This document shows, one piece after another, positions 15,137 through 21,813 of a DNA stretch of 21,813 bases (its first letter is position 1; the number at the start of each line of letters is the position of its first letter). Origin of the DNA: JBECKX01 sp964468475 (GTDB lineage Bacteria > Zixibacteria > MSB-5A5 > CAIYYT01); NCBI GenBank assembly GCA_964468475.1, contig CAYXUL010000055.1, positions 1 through 21,813 of the forward strand, read 5' to 3'. The position numbers and the translations under genes were made by a program. The notes beneath the pieces were generated by a model. The model had not been told where the DNA came from. It saw nothing but the letters and a program-made list of their open reading frames with translations, and ran no database searches.

Positions 15137-15946
15137 CTAGTCGCCGAGCAACTCTGTTACAAACTCGCTCCAGCCTGATGGTCCGATACCCGCGACTCTG
15201 CGCAAATTCGGTAAGGTGTTTTCTTCCCATATACCATCGCTCTTTTGCACCAATATCGGCTGCTCCACCGCCGCCAACATAGGCAGATCGTTAGCACTAT
15301 CTCCGATTCCGACAGTAGTCACGTCGCCTAGTTTGCTCCGGAAAAGCTCGGTCAATTTCCGTACTGCCATTCCTTTGTCGGTTTCTCCCGTTACTGCATA
15401 AAATCGACCGCCACGCGAGAGCTGCAGATCACGCGACCTGAGTTTCTCACGCAGCAAATCTGCATCCTCGGTGCTCATGGGAGTGACGATAGTTTCCTCA
15501 AATTCTCGCATTCGGGCCAGGGAAGCCGCCTTGAGGCTTAAGCCGGTAACTTCAGCCACCTGCTCAACAGTTAAATCAGCATAACCTTTGAAATCGAGAG
15601 CTGTCTCTGCACGAATTGCTTCGATGGCACTCCGGATCGTCTCGTAATCGGCGCCGAGCTTGATGGCGCGGAGACCATCCGACATTGCCTCTGATTGCGC
15701 CTCGTTGGCAAAGTACGCTTCTTCGAAGAATATCGCGCCGCCATCCTCGACGATGAAGGGATCAGTGATTCCCAGTTCCTTTCTGTGAACCAACTGCTCG
15801 GCGCGAGTCTTGGATGAACAGAAGATGATCGGAACGTTTTTGCTGATTGCCAGCTTCACTGCAGCGAGGGCGGCTGCGGGAGAATAGCTGTCCCTGTCGA
15901 GAAGGGTCCCGTCAAGGTCGGTGTAGATTAGAATTTTCTTTGGCAT
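15137..15946 (-). CDS. mpgP: Mannosyl-3-phosphoglycerate phosphatase (HAD-IIB)
   Basis: This 269-residue HAD phosphatase should remove the phosphate from mannosyl-3-phosphoglycerate to give mannosylglycerate. All four HAD motifs are visible: D10-L-D12-G-T, Ser44-Ser45 in IFCSSKT, Lys191 in ETDKGMAV, and GIGDSANDLPML with Asp216 and Asp220. The cap domain carries GITDPFIVEDGGAIF, typical of MPGP. The ATG at 15946 lies 2 bases after the symporter stop. A TTG at 15952 would overlap that stop and add two residues. It is the last gene of the biosynthetic operon, cotranscribed with the synthase and symporter. Glucosyl-3-phosphoglycerate could be a second substrate. Confidence 0.88.
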   Translation of the reverse strand: MPKKILIYTDLDGTLLDRDSYSPAAALAAVKLAISKNVPIIFCSSKTRAEQLVHRKELGITDPFIVEDGGAIFFEEAYFANEAQSEAMSDGLRAIKLGADYETIRSAIEAIRAETALDFKGYADLTVEQVAEVTGLSLKAASLARMREFEETIVTPMSTEDADLLREKLRSRDLQLSRGGRFYAVTGETDKGMAVRKLTELFRSKLGDVTTVGIGDSANDLPMLAAVEQPILVQKSDGIWEENTLPNLRRVAGIGPSGWSEFVTELLGD

Positions 15947-15948
15947 AC

Positions 15949-17595
15949 TCAAGCGGCCTGGATCAACAGAGACAGCCCGATGATTACAAAAAGGTAGAGC
16001 ACGACCAATGTATCGGTGATCTTCCAGCCTTCATGCGTTCGCAAAGGCACCAGTACCAGCTTTTCATTGATCCTGGCAATGGCCTGCTCGCTTACTGAAA
16101 CATAAGATGCCGCGTAAGCAACTGTCCACGAGACAATAAATCCCGCCACGTTCCACCACAACCACGAAATCGGTGTGAATCGCCACAGGAGCACATTGCC
16201 GGTAATTCCGGCGACAACGCCGAGTTTCACCGCTCCCGCCTGCACTCGCTTGGTCAGGATCCCCAGCAGAAAGGCCGCCAGGATCGGACCATATAGGAGA
16301 CTACCGACGGCGTTGATCAGTACAATTGTAGTCTCGCGGGTAGCATCGGGGGCTATTGCAAACAAAGCCGCCGCCACTACGCAAAAGGCGCCCCACATGA
16401 CCGTGAAGAACTTCGAAATCAAGAGGTAATGTCTGTCGCTCGCTTCAGGCTTCAGGAAGCGCTTGTAAAAGTCTCGCATCGTCACGGCACTGAGAGAATT
16501 TATCGCTGAGTCAAGGCTCGACATCATTGCCGAGAGTATCGCGACAAACAGGAAGCCCACCACTCCGACGGGAAGAAAGGTAAGTATGAACATCGGCACC
16601 ATCCGGTCGGGCGATTTACTCAGGGCCTGTTGAATGGAGGCTGCATCGGAACCGAGCGCGTGCGCAATAGTCGACAGCGTATCAGGCTTCAGGAACACGG
16701 CGCCGACGAACACACCCATCAGGCAGTATGACAATACTACCGGGAAGCGACCGAAGGCATTCAGGATCAGCGAGCGGCGCACATCACGCACGCCACCAAC
16801 CGACAGCTCGCGCTGCACCTGGCTCTGATCGGTGCCGTAATAGGAGGCGTAAAGAAAAATCCCGCCGAAAAGCAGTGGCCAGAACCCGTAATCCTGGCCC
16901 TTCACAACGCCCCAATTGGAGAAATCGAGTATCTTGAGCCGCTCCGGCGAAATCGTCGCCCAGGTAGTGTGCCAACCGACCAGCGAGAAAGCAGCATAAC
17001 CGCAAACGGCAATGCCGACGATGATAATCATCATCTGCAGGAAGTCGCTGACGATCACGACTTTGATGCCACCCATCATATCGTAAAGTACCGTGATCGC
17101 CCCGATCACCAGAATAGCTTCCAGCGTGGTGAGGCTCGGAATCGCCGTCGAGATAATCAACCCGCCGGCGAGTACCGTAACAGCGGTAGCGAGGCCGCGC
17201 CCGAGTTGAAACAGAATACTCACAAGGGTGCGGGTGCCACTGTCGAAGCGCTCTTCAAGGTATTCGTAGATGCTGATATATTGTCGCGAATGCAGGATCG
17301 GCAGGATAAAGAGCATGACGATGAGAATGCCGATAGGCACGCCCAGCTCATAGCCGAGCCACTTGAGCCCGCCGCCCTCCTTCATTGCCACGAACGCGGG
17401 TGCCGACACGAAACTGATCGCGCCTAGCTGTGTAGCCATCGTGGAAAAACCTGACTGCCACCAGGGGATCTTGCGGTCAGCCAGGTAATAGCTGCCCGCA
17501 GTTCGCTGACCACGCCCCAGATACCAGGCAAACCACAGCAAGGCTGCAAAGTATATTGAAATTACGATCCAGTCTAGTGGTTGCAGCGTTCCCAT
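15949..17595 (-). CDS. Na+/solute symporter (SSS family)
   Basis: This 548-residue inner-membrane protein with about thirteen helices is of the sodium/sugar, sodium/proline SSS family. Visible hallmarks are the N-terminal GSYYLADRKIPWW loop, the conserved FYAS/YYGTDQSQVQR region around 270, and SAMMSSLDSAINSLS, which carries the Ser residues of the Na2 site in helix 8. The start codon overlaps the synthase stop by one base (TAATG) and the phosphatase starts 2 bases after its stop, so it is produced together with the mannosylglycerate enzymes. A likely role is Na+-driven uptake or recapture of an osmolyte or of a precursor sugar. The exact substrate cannot be told from the sequence. Confidence 0.88.
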   Translation of the reverse strand: MGTLQPLDWIVISIYFAALLWFAWYLGRGQRTAGSYYLADRKIPWWQSGFSTMATQLGAISFVSAPAFVAMKEGGGLKWLGYELGVPIGILIVMLFILPILHSRQYISIYEYLEERFDSGTRTLVSILFQLGRGLATAVTVLAGGLIISTAIPSLTTLEAILVIGAITVLYDMMGGIKVVIVSDFLQMMIIIVGIAVCGYAAFSLVGWHTTWATISPERLKILDFSNWGVVKGQDYGFWPLLFGGIFLYASYYGTDQSQVQRELSVGGVRDVRRSLILNAFGRFPVVLSYCLMGVFVGAVFLKPDTLSTIAHALGSDAASIQQALSKSPDRMVPMFILTFLPVGVVGFLFVAILSAMMSSLDSAINSLSAVTMRDFYKRFLKPEASDRHYLLISKFFTVMWGAFCVVAAALFAIAPDATRETTIVLINAVGSLLYGPILAAFLLGILTKRVQAGAVKLGVVAGITGNVLLWRFTPISWLWWNVAGFIVSWTVAYAASYVSVSEQAIARINEKLVLVPLRTHEGWKITDTLVVLYLFVIIGLSLLIQAA

Positions 17596-18806
17596 TAATT
17601 CAGCAGTCCGATATCCTCTTCAACTAAACGGGCATATTGCGTTGGTTCGATCGTCGCCTGAAACTTTTTCACATCGATCTGATTAAGTGCCGGGAAATAG
17701 TGCGGCTTGGCAACTTCCTCTTCTTTGCCCTTAAGGTAACCGGACTTCAGGCATTCCTTCCTGATCTCCCGCTTCAGTGATTCCGGGCATACCGAGGAGT
17801 GATAGATTACCTGCATCGCCAGGTAGCGCATGTTGTGCACATGCTCGTCCTCTCCGGCTTCATGCAGGTGCGGGTTTCGTGATTCGATCTGGTAGAGATC
17901 AACGCCGTGTTTCATGATTTCGGGCACAGGGCCCTTGTTAACCCCACCGTAACGCTCGATCAGGTTGATGATATGGTACGGCTCGATCGAGTAACCGTAG
18001 GAGTAGTCGAGATTCAACGCCAGGTCCATGGTCAGCGCATGTTCACCGGCGTTGCCGGTCTTGATAATCTCAGTCTCAAAGCCCGTGTACTCAGTAATCA
18101 GTCGATTGAGCAGTTGGTTCGTCTTGTGTGATGTGCGTCCCCACTTGCGGAAGAACAGCTTCGACGCCACGATCTTCGGTTTGCTGTGCCAGGCGATTCT
18201 CACCATGATGTAGGGTGAACGCCCCATTACGAACCCGGCGGCATACTCGCGGATATACTCCTCAACTGCGCCGGGGAAATAATTGTCGGCGTCGACAAAG
18301 CCGATGTACTTCTTGCCGGCAAGTCTCGCCAGCATAGTGCCGATCAACATTCCTTCGGCTTTACCGTCACGAATCGTGCCATCCTCGTTCAGGATACTGG
18401 TGTAGCCTGCCTCCTGAAATGCGCGCGCCAATAGGGGGTCCTTCTGGTGTGCGATCATCGCCTTCTTCCCGACAAAGACGCAGAAGTCACGCAGGGCATC
18501 CTTCTCCATGCCAAAGCGGTCGACCGGCGCCTGCGGGCTGTTGGAGACGATGATCGTCAGGCACTGATGGGGGATGCCACACAATACGCCCTCCATCAAC
18601 TTCAACTTCTCGTTCATCACCGGCACAACGATCGCCATCTGCTCGAATATCGACGACATCTCCTCATATGGAATCGCCCTGATCGCGCGGCTCGGCTGTG
18701 CCAGAGAGTTCTGTGAAGGTCCGGAATCGAGTTCGAATACTTTCTGCAATTCACCGAAACGAATCGCACCAAAGCGTTCGACGCTCTTGGGTATTTCAAT
18801 TCTCAT
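17595..18806 (-). CDS. mpgS: Mannosyl-3-phosphoglycerate synthase (GT55)
   Basis: This 403-residue cytoplasmic enzyme joins GDP-mannose and 3-phosphoglycerate to mannosyl-3-phosphoglycerate, the first step of mannosylglycerate synthesis. It follows the Pyrococcus/Thermus MPGS pattern closely. The N-terminal SVERFGAIRFGELQKV is followed by a GT-A nucleotide site (VVPVMNEKLKL, IIVSNS) and HQKDPLLARAFQEAGY (120-135). The metal-binding D-A-D is in FVDADNYFPGAV (170-181), with GNAGEHA (251-257), YSIEPYHI and NPHLHE (311-316) later. It is a single-function synthase; the phosphatase is a separate gene two genes downstream. GGAGA about 12 nt upstream is a usable ribosome site. It lies 55 bp behind the AsnB-like gene. 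The strong likeness to archaeal enzymes suggests past gene exchange. Confidence 0.93.
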   Translation of the reverse strand: MRIEIPKSVERFGAIRFGELQKVFELDSGPSQNSLAQPSRAIRAIPYEEMSSIFEQMAIVVPVMNEKLKLMEGVLCGIPHQCLTIIVSNSPQAPVDRFGMEKDALRDFCVFVGKKAMIAHQKDPLLARAFQEAGYTSILNEDGTIRDGKAEGMLIGTMLARLAGKKYIGFVDADNYFPGAVEEYIREYAAGFVMGRSPYIMVRIAWHSKPKIVASKLFFRKWGRTSHKTNQLLNRLITEYTGFETEIIKTGNAGEHALTMDLALNLDYSYGYSIEPYHIINLIERYGGVNKGPVPEIMKHGVDLYQIESRNPHLHEAGEDEHVHNMRYLAMQVIYHSSVCPESLKREIRKECLKSGYLKGKEEEVAKPHYFPALNQIDVKKFQATIEPTQYARLVEEDIGLLN

Positions 18807-18861
18807 TATTGTAAATCTCCGTCCACGAATTTCCTGCCATAAGATATACGTGACTTAGTAG

Positions 18862-20577
18862 CTAGACTGTTTCCGCCGTTTGCGACAATCGTTCCTGCAG
18901 GCGAGCCCACTGATATTTCCAGGCCTTGGTGAGTGTGCCGTGCTCGGCTGCGACGGTGTCCAGATAGTATTGCACTTCAGTGCGCGGCTTCCACTTGTCC
19001 GCATCTCCATATTTGTAGCCGTAGCGCGAGGAACTGCCCAATTTCTCAGTAACTGAGAGATTGGGGTCGTAGTCGGCGACGGCAAGGTCGTGCTCAGAGA
19101 TATTCAGGCGCGCCGCCAGTTCGTCGAAGACGTTGTGGACATTGGCGCCGTGCTGCGCCGCCTCTTTACCCCGGAAAGCAATCTCCTGCGGCACCCCAAT
19201 CCACTCGCAATACTCGCGGTGGACGCGTTTGTCGTAGCTGGTGTCGTGAACAGGTATCTTCAGCTCCGGCGCAATCTGGAACGCTACCTTGATAACTTCG
19301 GGGTCGAGGAACGGGACACGCAGCTCGATACTGTGTGCCATTGCGATCTTGTCCTCCCTTTCAAGACATTCTTTGTAAAGCAGGAATGCATCCTCCCAGG
19401 AGCGACGGACAAATTCGTCATAACCTTCGCCGGTGGTGTTAATGATCTTGCGGTACCAGGGATAACCACCGAACAGTTCATCGGCGCCCTGACCGTTCAT
19501 GATGACTCGCTCTCCGTTTTCAGCCGCCATTCGCACTGAGGCAAAAACCGGCACCGCTACTTCCACCTGGTTGAGGCTGTGGTCCTCGATCGAGGAGATT
19601 ACATCGGGCAACATCTCAGCGATATCGTCAGCGCTCAGGCGACGAATCATGATCGGGAATCCCGCTTCCGCAGCGGTCTTTTCCGCCCAGGCGACATCGG
19701 AGGAGCCTTCTTCTTTGCCTGCCGTGTAGCAGGTAAAAGGTACACCTTCCTGTTGCGTCAAATAAGCGATCAAATAGCTGTCGATGCCACCGGAGTAGAT
19801 AATCCCTACTCGCTCGCGGTTTTCGACCCTCTTATGAACCGCAGCCCTTATCGCTTTATCGTAAGCCTTGAGTGCTTTATCTCGATCTCTGATGATGTTC
19901 ACAGTCCTCAGGTCATCAGGTTTCCAAAATTTCTCCAGGCGATGCTCTTTGCCGGTAAAAATCAACATCTCACCGGGCAGAATCCGTTTGATCTGAACAT
20001 TGTCGCCTCCGAGTTCCATCAGCGTTTTCTTCTCGGAAGCAAACGCCACCATGCCAGCTGATTCGTAGTAATAAAGTTGGCGCACACCTATCCGATCGCG
20101 CGCGCAGATGGTCTGTTCGCCGTCGGTTACCGCCAGCGCATAGACGCCGTCGAGACGGGGCAGAACCCTGCGCATCGCCGCCGTCAAGTCACCATCGTAT
20201 TCCTGCTCCAGCAGGCGCAGTACAACTTCGCTGTCACTGCTGTTAGCGGATTCGAGCCGAATATCCAGTTCCTTTGCAAGTTCGTGATAGTTGTAGATTT
20301 CGCCGTTGTGAAGCAGGCTCAGCCGGCCATCCCCGGACCGAAACGGTTGGTATTCAGCCTTGCCGCCGGTGATTGCCAGACGTACATGACCCAGCGCGAA
20401 ACGGCTCTTCTCTCCGAAGAAATCAAGATCGTCGACGCTCGCACCACGCTGCAACTTGCTGCCAATGACAAATCCTGCGCCGTCGGGCCCCCGATGCTGC
20501 ATCTCAATCAGCATCGGCTTGAGTAGCGGTCCAAGTTCGCGTTCATCCTGCGAAACTATCCCTGCGATTCCACACAT
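18862..20577 (-). CDS. AsnB-like glutamine-dependent amidotransferase; candidate mannosylglycerate amidating enzyme
   Basis: This 571-residue class II amidotransferase has an N-terminal glutaminase domain with the nucleophile Cys2 (MCGIAG), Arg66 (HVRLAI), the N91-G-E-I-Y-N loop and SDSEVV. The C-terminal ATP-pyrophosphatase domain has the PP-loop YSGGIDS (262-267 for SGGIDS), GQGADELFGGY (362-372) and VPFLDPEV. By fold it activates a carboxylate with ATP and amidates it with ammonia from glutamine. The usual G-(I/V)-K-P-L-Y-Y stretch reads GVRQLYYY (164-171), and GQGADE replaces the common GDGADE, as in archaeal-type enzymes. It leads the mannosylglycerate operon under marR. Mannosylglycerate has a free carboxylate, and the AsnO enzyme of rhizobia amidates an osmolyte in the same way, so amidation to mannosylglyceramide is an attractive inference. 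Plain asparagine synthesis is the alternative. Confidence 0.9.
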   Translation of the reverse strand: MCGIAGIVSQDERELGPLLKPMLIEMQHRGPDGAGFVIGSKLQRGASVDDLDFFGEKSRFALGHVRLAITGGKAEYQPFRSGDGRLSLLHNGEIYNYHELAKELDIRLESANSSDSEVVLRLLEQEYDGDLTAAMRRVLPRLDGVYALAVTDGEQTICARDRIGVRQLYYYESAGMVAFASEKKTLMELGGDNVQIKRILPGEMLIFTGKEHRLEKFWKPDDLRTVNIIRDRDKALKAYDKAIRAAVHKRVENRERVGIIYSGGIDSYLIAYLTQQEGVPFTCYTAGKEEGSSDVAWAEKTAAEAGFPIMIRRLSADDIAEMLPDVISSIEDHSLNQVEVAVPVFASVRMAAENGERVIMNGQGADELFGGYPWYRKIINTTGEGYDEFVRRSWEDAFLLYKECLEREDKIAMAHSIELRVPFLDPEVIKVAFQIAPELKIPVHDTSYDKRVHREYCEWIGVPQEIAFRGKEAAQHGANVHNVFDELAARLNISEHDLAVADYDPNLSVTEKLGSSSRYGYKYGDADKWKPRTEVQYYLDTVAAEHGTLTKAWKYQWARLQERLSQTAETV

Positions 20578-20760
20578 TATTCATCCATCCTGTTTGATGT
20601 GAGATTTTCGATTTCAGTGGTGATTCTTGCTTTGCCCATTTTTCGTTAACATCCCTGTTCGAAGCTGCTCTCGCTGAAGCATGATTACTTGCATCTCAAC
20701 TCCCTGCCGAATCATCCTTAATGTCGAAACTTACCTGTCTCAATTGACCCGGCTCCGGAA
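20578..20760. other. Intergenic region between marR and the AsnB-like gene
   Basis: These 183 bases hold no gene. Before the AsnB start (read on the minus strand) there is AGGATGG as ribosome site, about 8 nt upstream of the ATG. No dyad like the one upstream of marR was found, and no promoter stands out, so the biosynthetic genes may be read from the marR promoter or from a weak promoter here. Confidence 0.45.
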
Positions 20761-21378
20761 CTACCCCTCTTCCTCCCTTGCAGTATTACTCTGCAGCTCA
20801 AATTGCATAAGATCGAACAACCGCTGCAGCGAACTCGCAATCGTGCTCTGCTCTGCAAGCGGCAACTGATTCAATGAGTGAGACAGTCCATCTCGCAGCG
20901 GCGAGTGGATGTTACCCACCAGACTTCTGCCGGCATCCGACGCCGCAACTATCACTTCACGTCTATCGAGCGGGTTGCGGTTCCGCCCCACCAGTCCTCG
21001 CGCCTCCAGGCGATCGAGGATACCTACCAGTGTACTCGCCCCCAGGTGAATCCGAGTCCCAATGCCGTTTACGGTCAATGGGCCGTTGTCGATCAGCGCC
21101 CGCAAGCAGAGAAGCTGCGGAAGGGTCAGTTGGTGGTTGTCGCGCAGCCGACGCGACTGAACATCAAATGACCGGATCAACTTCCTTAGCGAATCAACAA
21201 TCTCCCTGCCGTAGCCTGAGGCGACATCATTTGTTGCAAACTCGGCGGCCATCTTCAAATTTCCCTCACTCAGCAGCGGATCTAGCTGCGGCTCATGGGA
21301 CTGATTTTCACTCTCTGGAGAAGTCACCATCTCGCGATCTTCAAACTCTGGATCTTGCTCGGTTGTCATCGTCTTCAT
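20761..21378 (-). CDS. MarR-family transcriptional regulator
   Basis: This 205-residue dimeric winged-helix regulator is longer than the usual ~150. The first ~55 residues are acidic and low in complexity (many Glu, Asp, Ser), and are probably disordered. The MarR core follows: dimer helix (about 56-80), HTH (LTLPQLLCLRALIDNGPLTV, then GASTLVGILDRLEARGLV) and wing NPLDRREVIVAASDAGR (135-151). It lies at the head of the mannosylglycerate operon and is divergent from the glycerate kinase. An overlapping dyad 52-85 bp before its start is a good operator candidate. In ectoine clusters the MarR-type EctR controls osmolyte synthesis from the same position, so an osmotic or solute-responsive role is plausible. 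ATG 21378 was taken; ATG 21369 is also possible. Confidence 0.88.
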   Translation of the reverse strand: MKTMTTEQDPEFEDREMVTSPESENQSHEPQLDPLLSEGNLKMAAEFATNDVASGYGREIVDSLRKLIRSFDVQSRRLRDNHQLTLPQLLCLRALIDNGPLTVNGIGTRIHLGASTLVGILDRLEARGLVGRNRNPLDRREVIVAASDAGRSLVGNIHSPLRDGLSHSLNQLPLAEQSTIASSLQRLFDLMQFELQSNTAREEEG

Positions 21379-21429
21379 TTCTCGGCAACTCCGCCGATGC
21401 CGCTGAAACTCTTCTGTTAACGATTAGAG

Positions 21430-21463
21430 TAACAATAATTCGTATACGAACGAATTCTTGTTA
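21430..21463. promoter_or_regulatory. Nested dyads, candidate MarR operator in the divergent region
   Basis: Outer arms TAACAATAATTCG (21430-21442) and CGAATTCTTGTTA (21451-21463) match inversely at 12 of 13 positions. Inside and offset lies the perfect 12-bp palindrome TTCGTATACGAA (21439-21450). The element is 52 bp upstream of marR and 97-142 bp upstream of the possible glycerate-kinase starts, ideal for control of both directions. Another TACGAA occurs at 21471. Confidence 0.6.
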
Positions 21464-21604
21464 TCGGTTCTACGAATACTCCTCTTCCTCCATTGGGATT
21501 TTCTCAAAAAAGTCTAACTCACTGCTATTTTGAGGCTTAGCTATGCGAGCAGGCAGGAAATGCTTGTTTCTCAGACCCTTATTAACGTAACTATCGGTAG
21601 AGAA

Positions 21605-21813
21605 ATGACGGGAAATCAGGTTCAAAAGCTAAGAAAAGACATTTGGAAAGTCTTGCAGACTGCGCTGGACGCAGCCGATCCGGTGGAGGCAATCCGGCGC
21701 AATCTGACCAGGGATGAGGAGACCCTTGAGGTAGGCAACCGTCAATTCGATCTCAGCCGCGTTCGTCGCATCGCCATCGTGGGCTCTGGCAAGGCTTCCG
21801 CAAAGATGGCGTA
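21605..21813 (+). CDS. Glycerate 2-kinase (GckA/TtuD, MOFRL type), 3'-truncated by the window
   Basis: The first 69 codons are visible. After WKVLQTALDAADPVEAIRRN come EVGNRQFDLSRVRR and then IAIVGSGKASAKMA, the signature start of DUF4147/MOFRL glycerate kinases (…A.L.AVDP…, GaGKAsa.MA). The enzyme phosphorylates D-glycerate to 2-phosphoglycerate. In this island it would return the glycerate released from mannosylglycerate to glycolysis. ATG 21605 fits the usual N-terminus; an in-frame ATG at 21560 would add 15 residues. It is divergent from marR, with the dyad element between them. It reads to the window edge without a stop. Confidence 0.85.
   Translation, partial: MTGNQVQKLRKDIWKVLQTALDAADPVEAIRRNLTRDEETLEVGNRQFDLSRVRRIAIVGSGKASAKMA

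Noticed and set aside
17595..18806. Glucosyl-3-phosphoglycerate synthase (GT81) instead of mannosyl type
   Set aside because: The N-terminal region, VDADNY, GNAGEHA and NPHLHE blocks follow the Pyrococcus-type GT55 enzyme; the GT81 pattern is different.
18807..18861. ACGAATT upstream of MPGS as a third MarR site
   Set aside because: Only a 7-base match without dyad symmetry; too weak to call.
18862..20577. N-acetylglutaminylglutamine amide pathway (asnO-ngg)
   Set aside because: The partner dipeptide synthetase (GNAT/ATP-grasp) is missing, while mannosylglycerate enzymes are adjacent.

Overview
The window is a bacterial chromosome segment with one 100-base assembly gap at 1837-1936. It carries MarR and NarL-type regulators, an outer-membrane barrel protein and many Shine-Dalgarno-like sites, which suggest a diderm bacterium. 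The mixed gene content, including a synthase close to archaeal mannosyl-3-phosphoglycerate synthases, would fit an uncultivated lineage near the FCB group or Rhodothermia. That placement is only a guess, because no rRNA or marker gene is present. There is no phage, transposase or CRISPR signal.

Left part (1-11 kb). A membrane GT-C glycosyltransferase on the minus strand lies between copies of a small palindromic repeat. After the gap comes the 3'-end of an ICMT-like methyltransferase gene. A soluble NarL-type histidine kinase and its response regulator follow (8-nt overlap), then an ammonium transporter with a TorF-like outer-membrane protein, and two hairpins. Next come a GT39 transferase, a YdjM-like membrane protein, a streptomycin 6-kinase-like phosphotransferase and a SAM methyltransferase. 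These look like ordinary housekeeping or accessory genes.

Right part (11.2-21.8 kb). This is a coherent metabolic island centred on the compatible solute mannosylglycerate. On the minus strand a MarR regulator is followed by an AsnB-like glutamine amidotransferase, mannosyl-3-phosphoglycerate synthase (GT55), a Na+/solute symporter and mannosyl-3-phosphoglycerate phosphatase; the last three genes are nearly fused by start/stop contacts. On the plus strand a C69 (secernin-like) amide hydrolase overlaps a GH38 alpha-mannosidase of MngB size. Divergent from marR, the window ends inside a glycerate 2-kinase gene.

Read together, GDP-mannose and 3-phosphoglycerate would give mannosyl-3-phosphoglycerate and then mannosylglycerate. 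GH38 would release mannose and glycerate, and the kinase would return glycerate to glycolysis. The AsnB-like enzyme and the C69 hydrolase have no place in the plain mannosylglycerate pathway. They fit naturally if mannosylglycerate is amidated to mannosylglyceramide (known as a solute in Rhodothermus marinus) and de-amidated before breakdown. That is the main hypothesis from this window: a complete make-and-recycle circuit for mannosylglyceramide under a MarR regulator, resembling EctR control of ectoine genes. The pathway enzymes are recognised from motifs; the amidation/de-amidation roles are inference.
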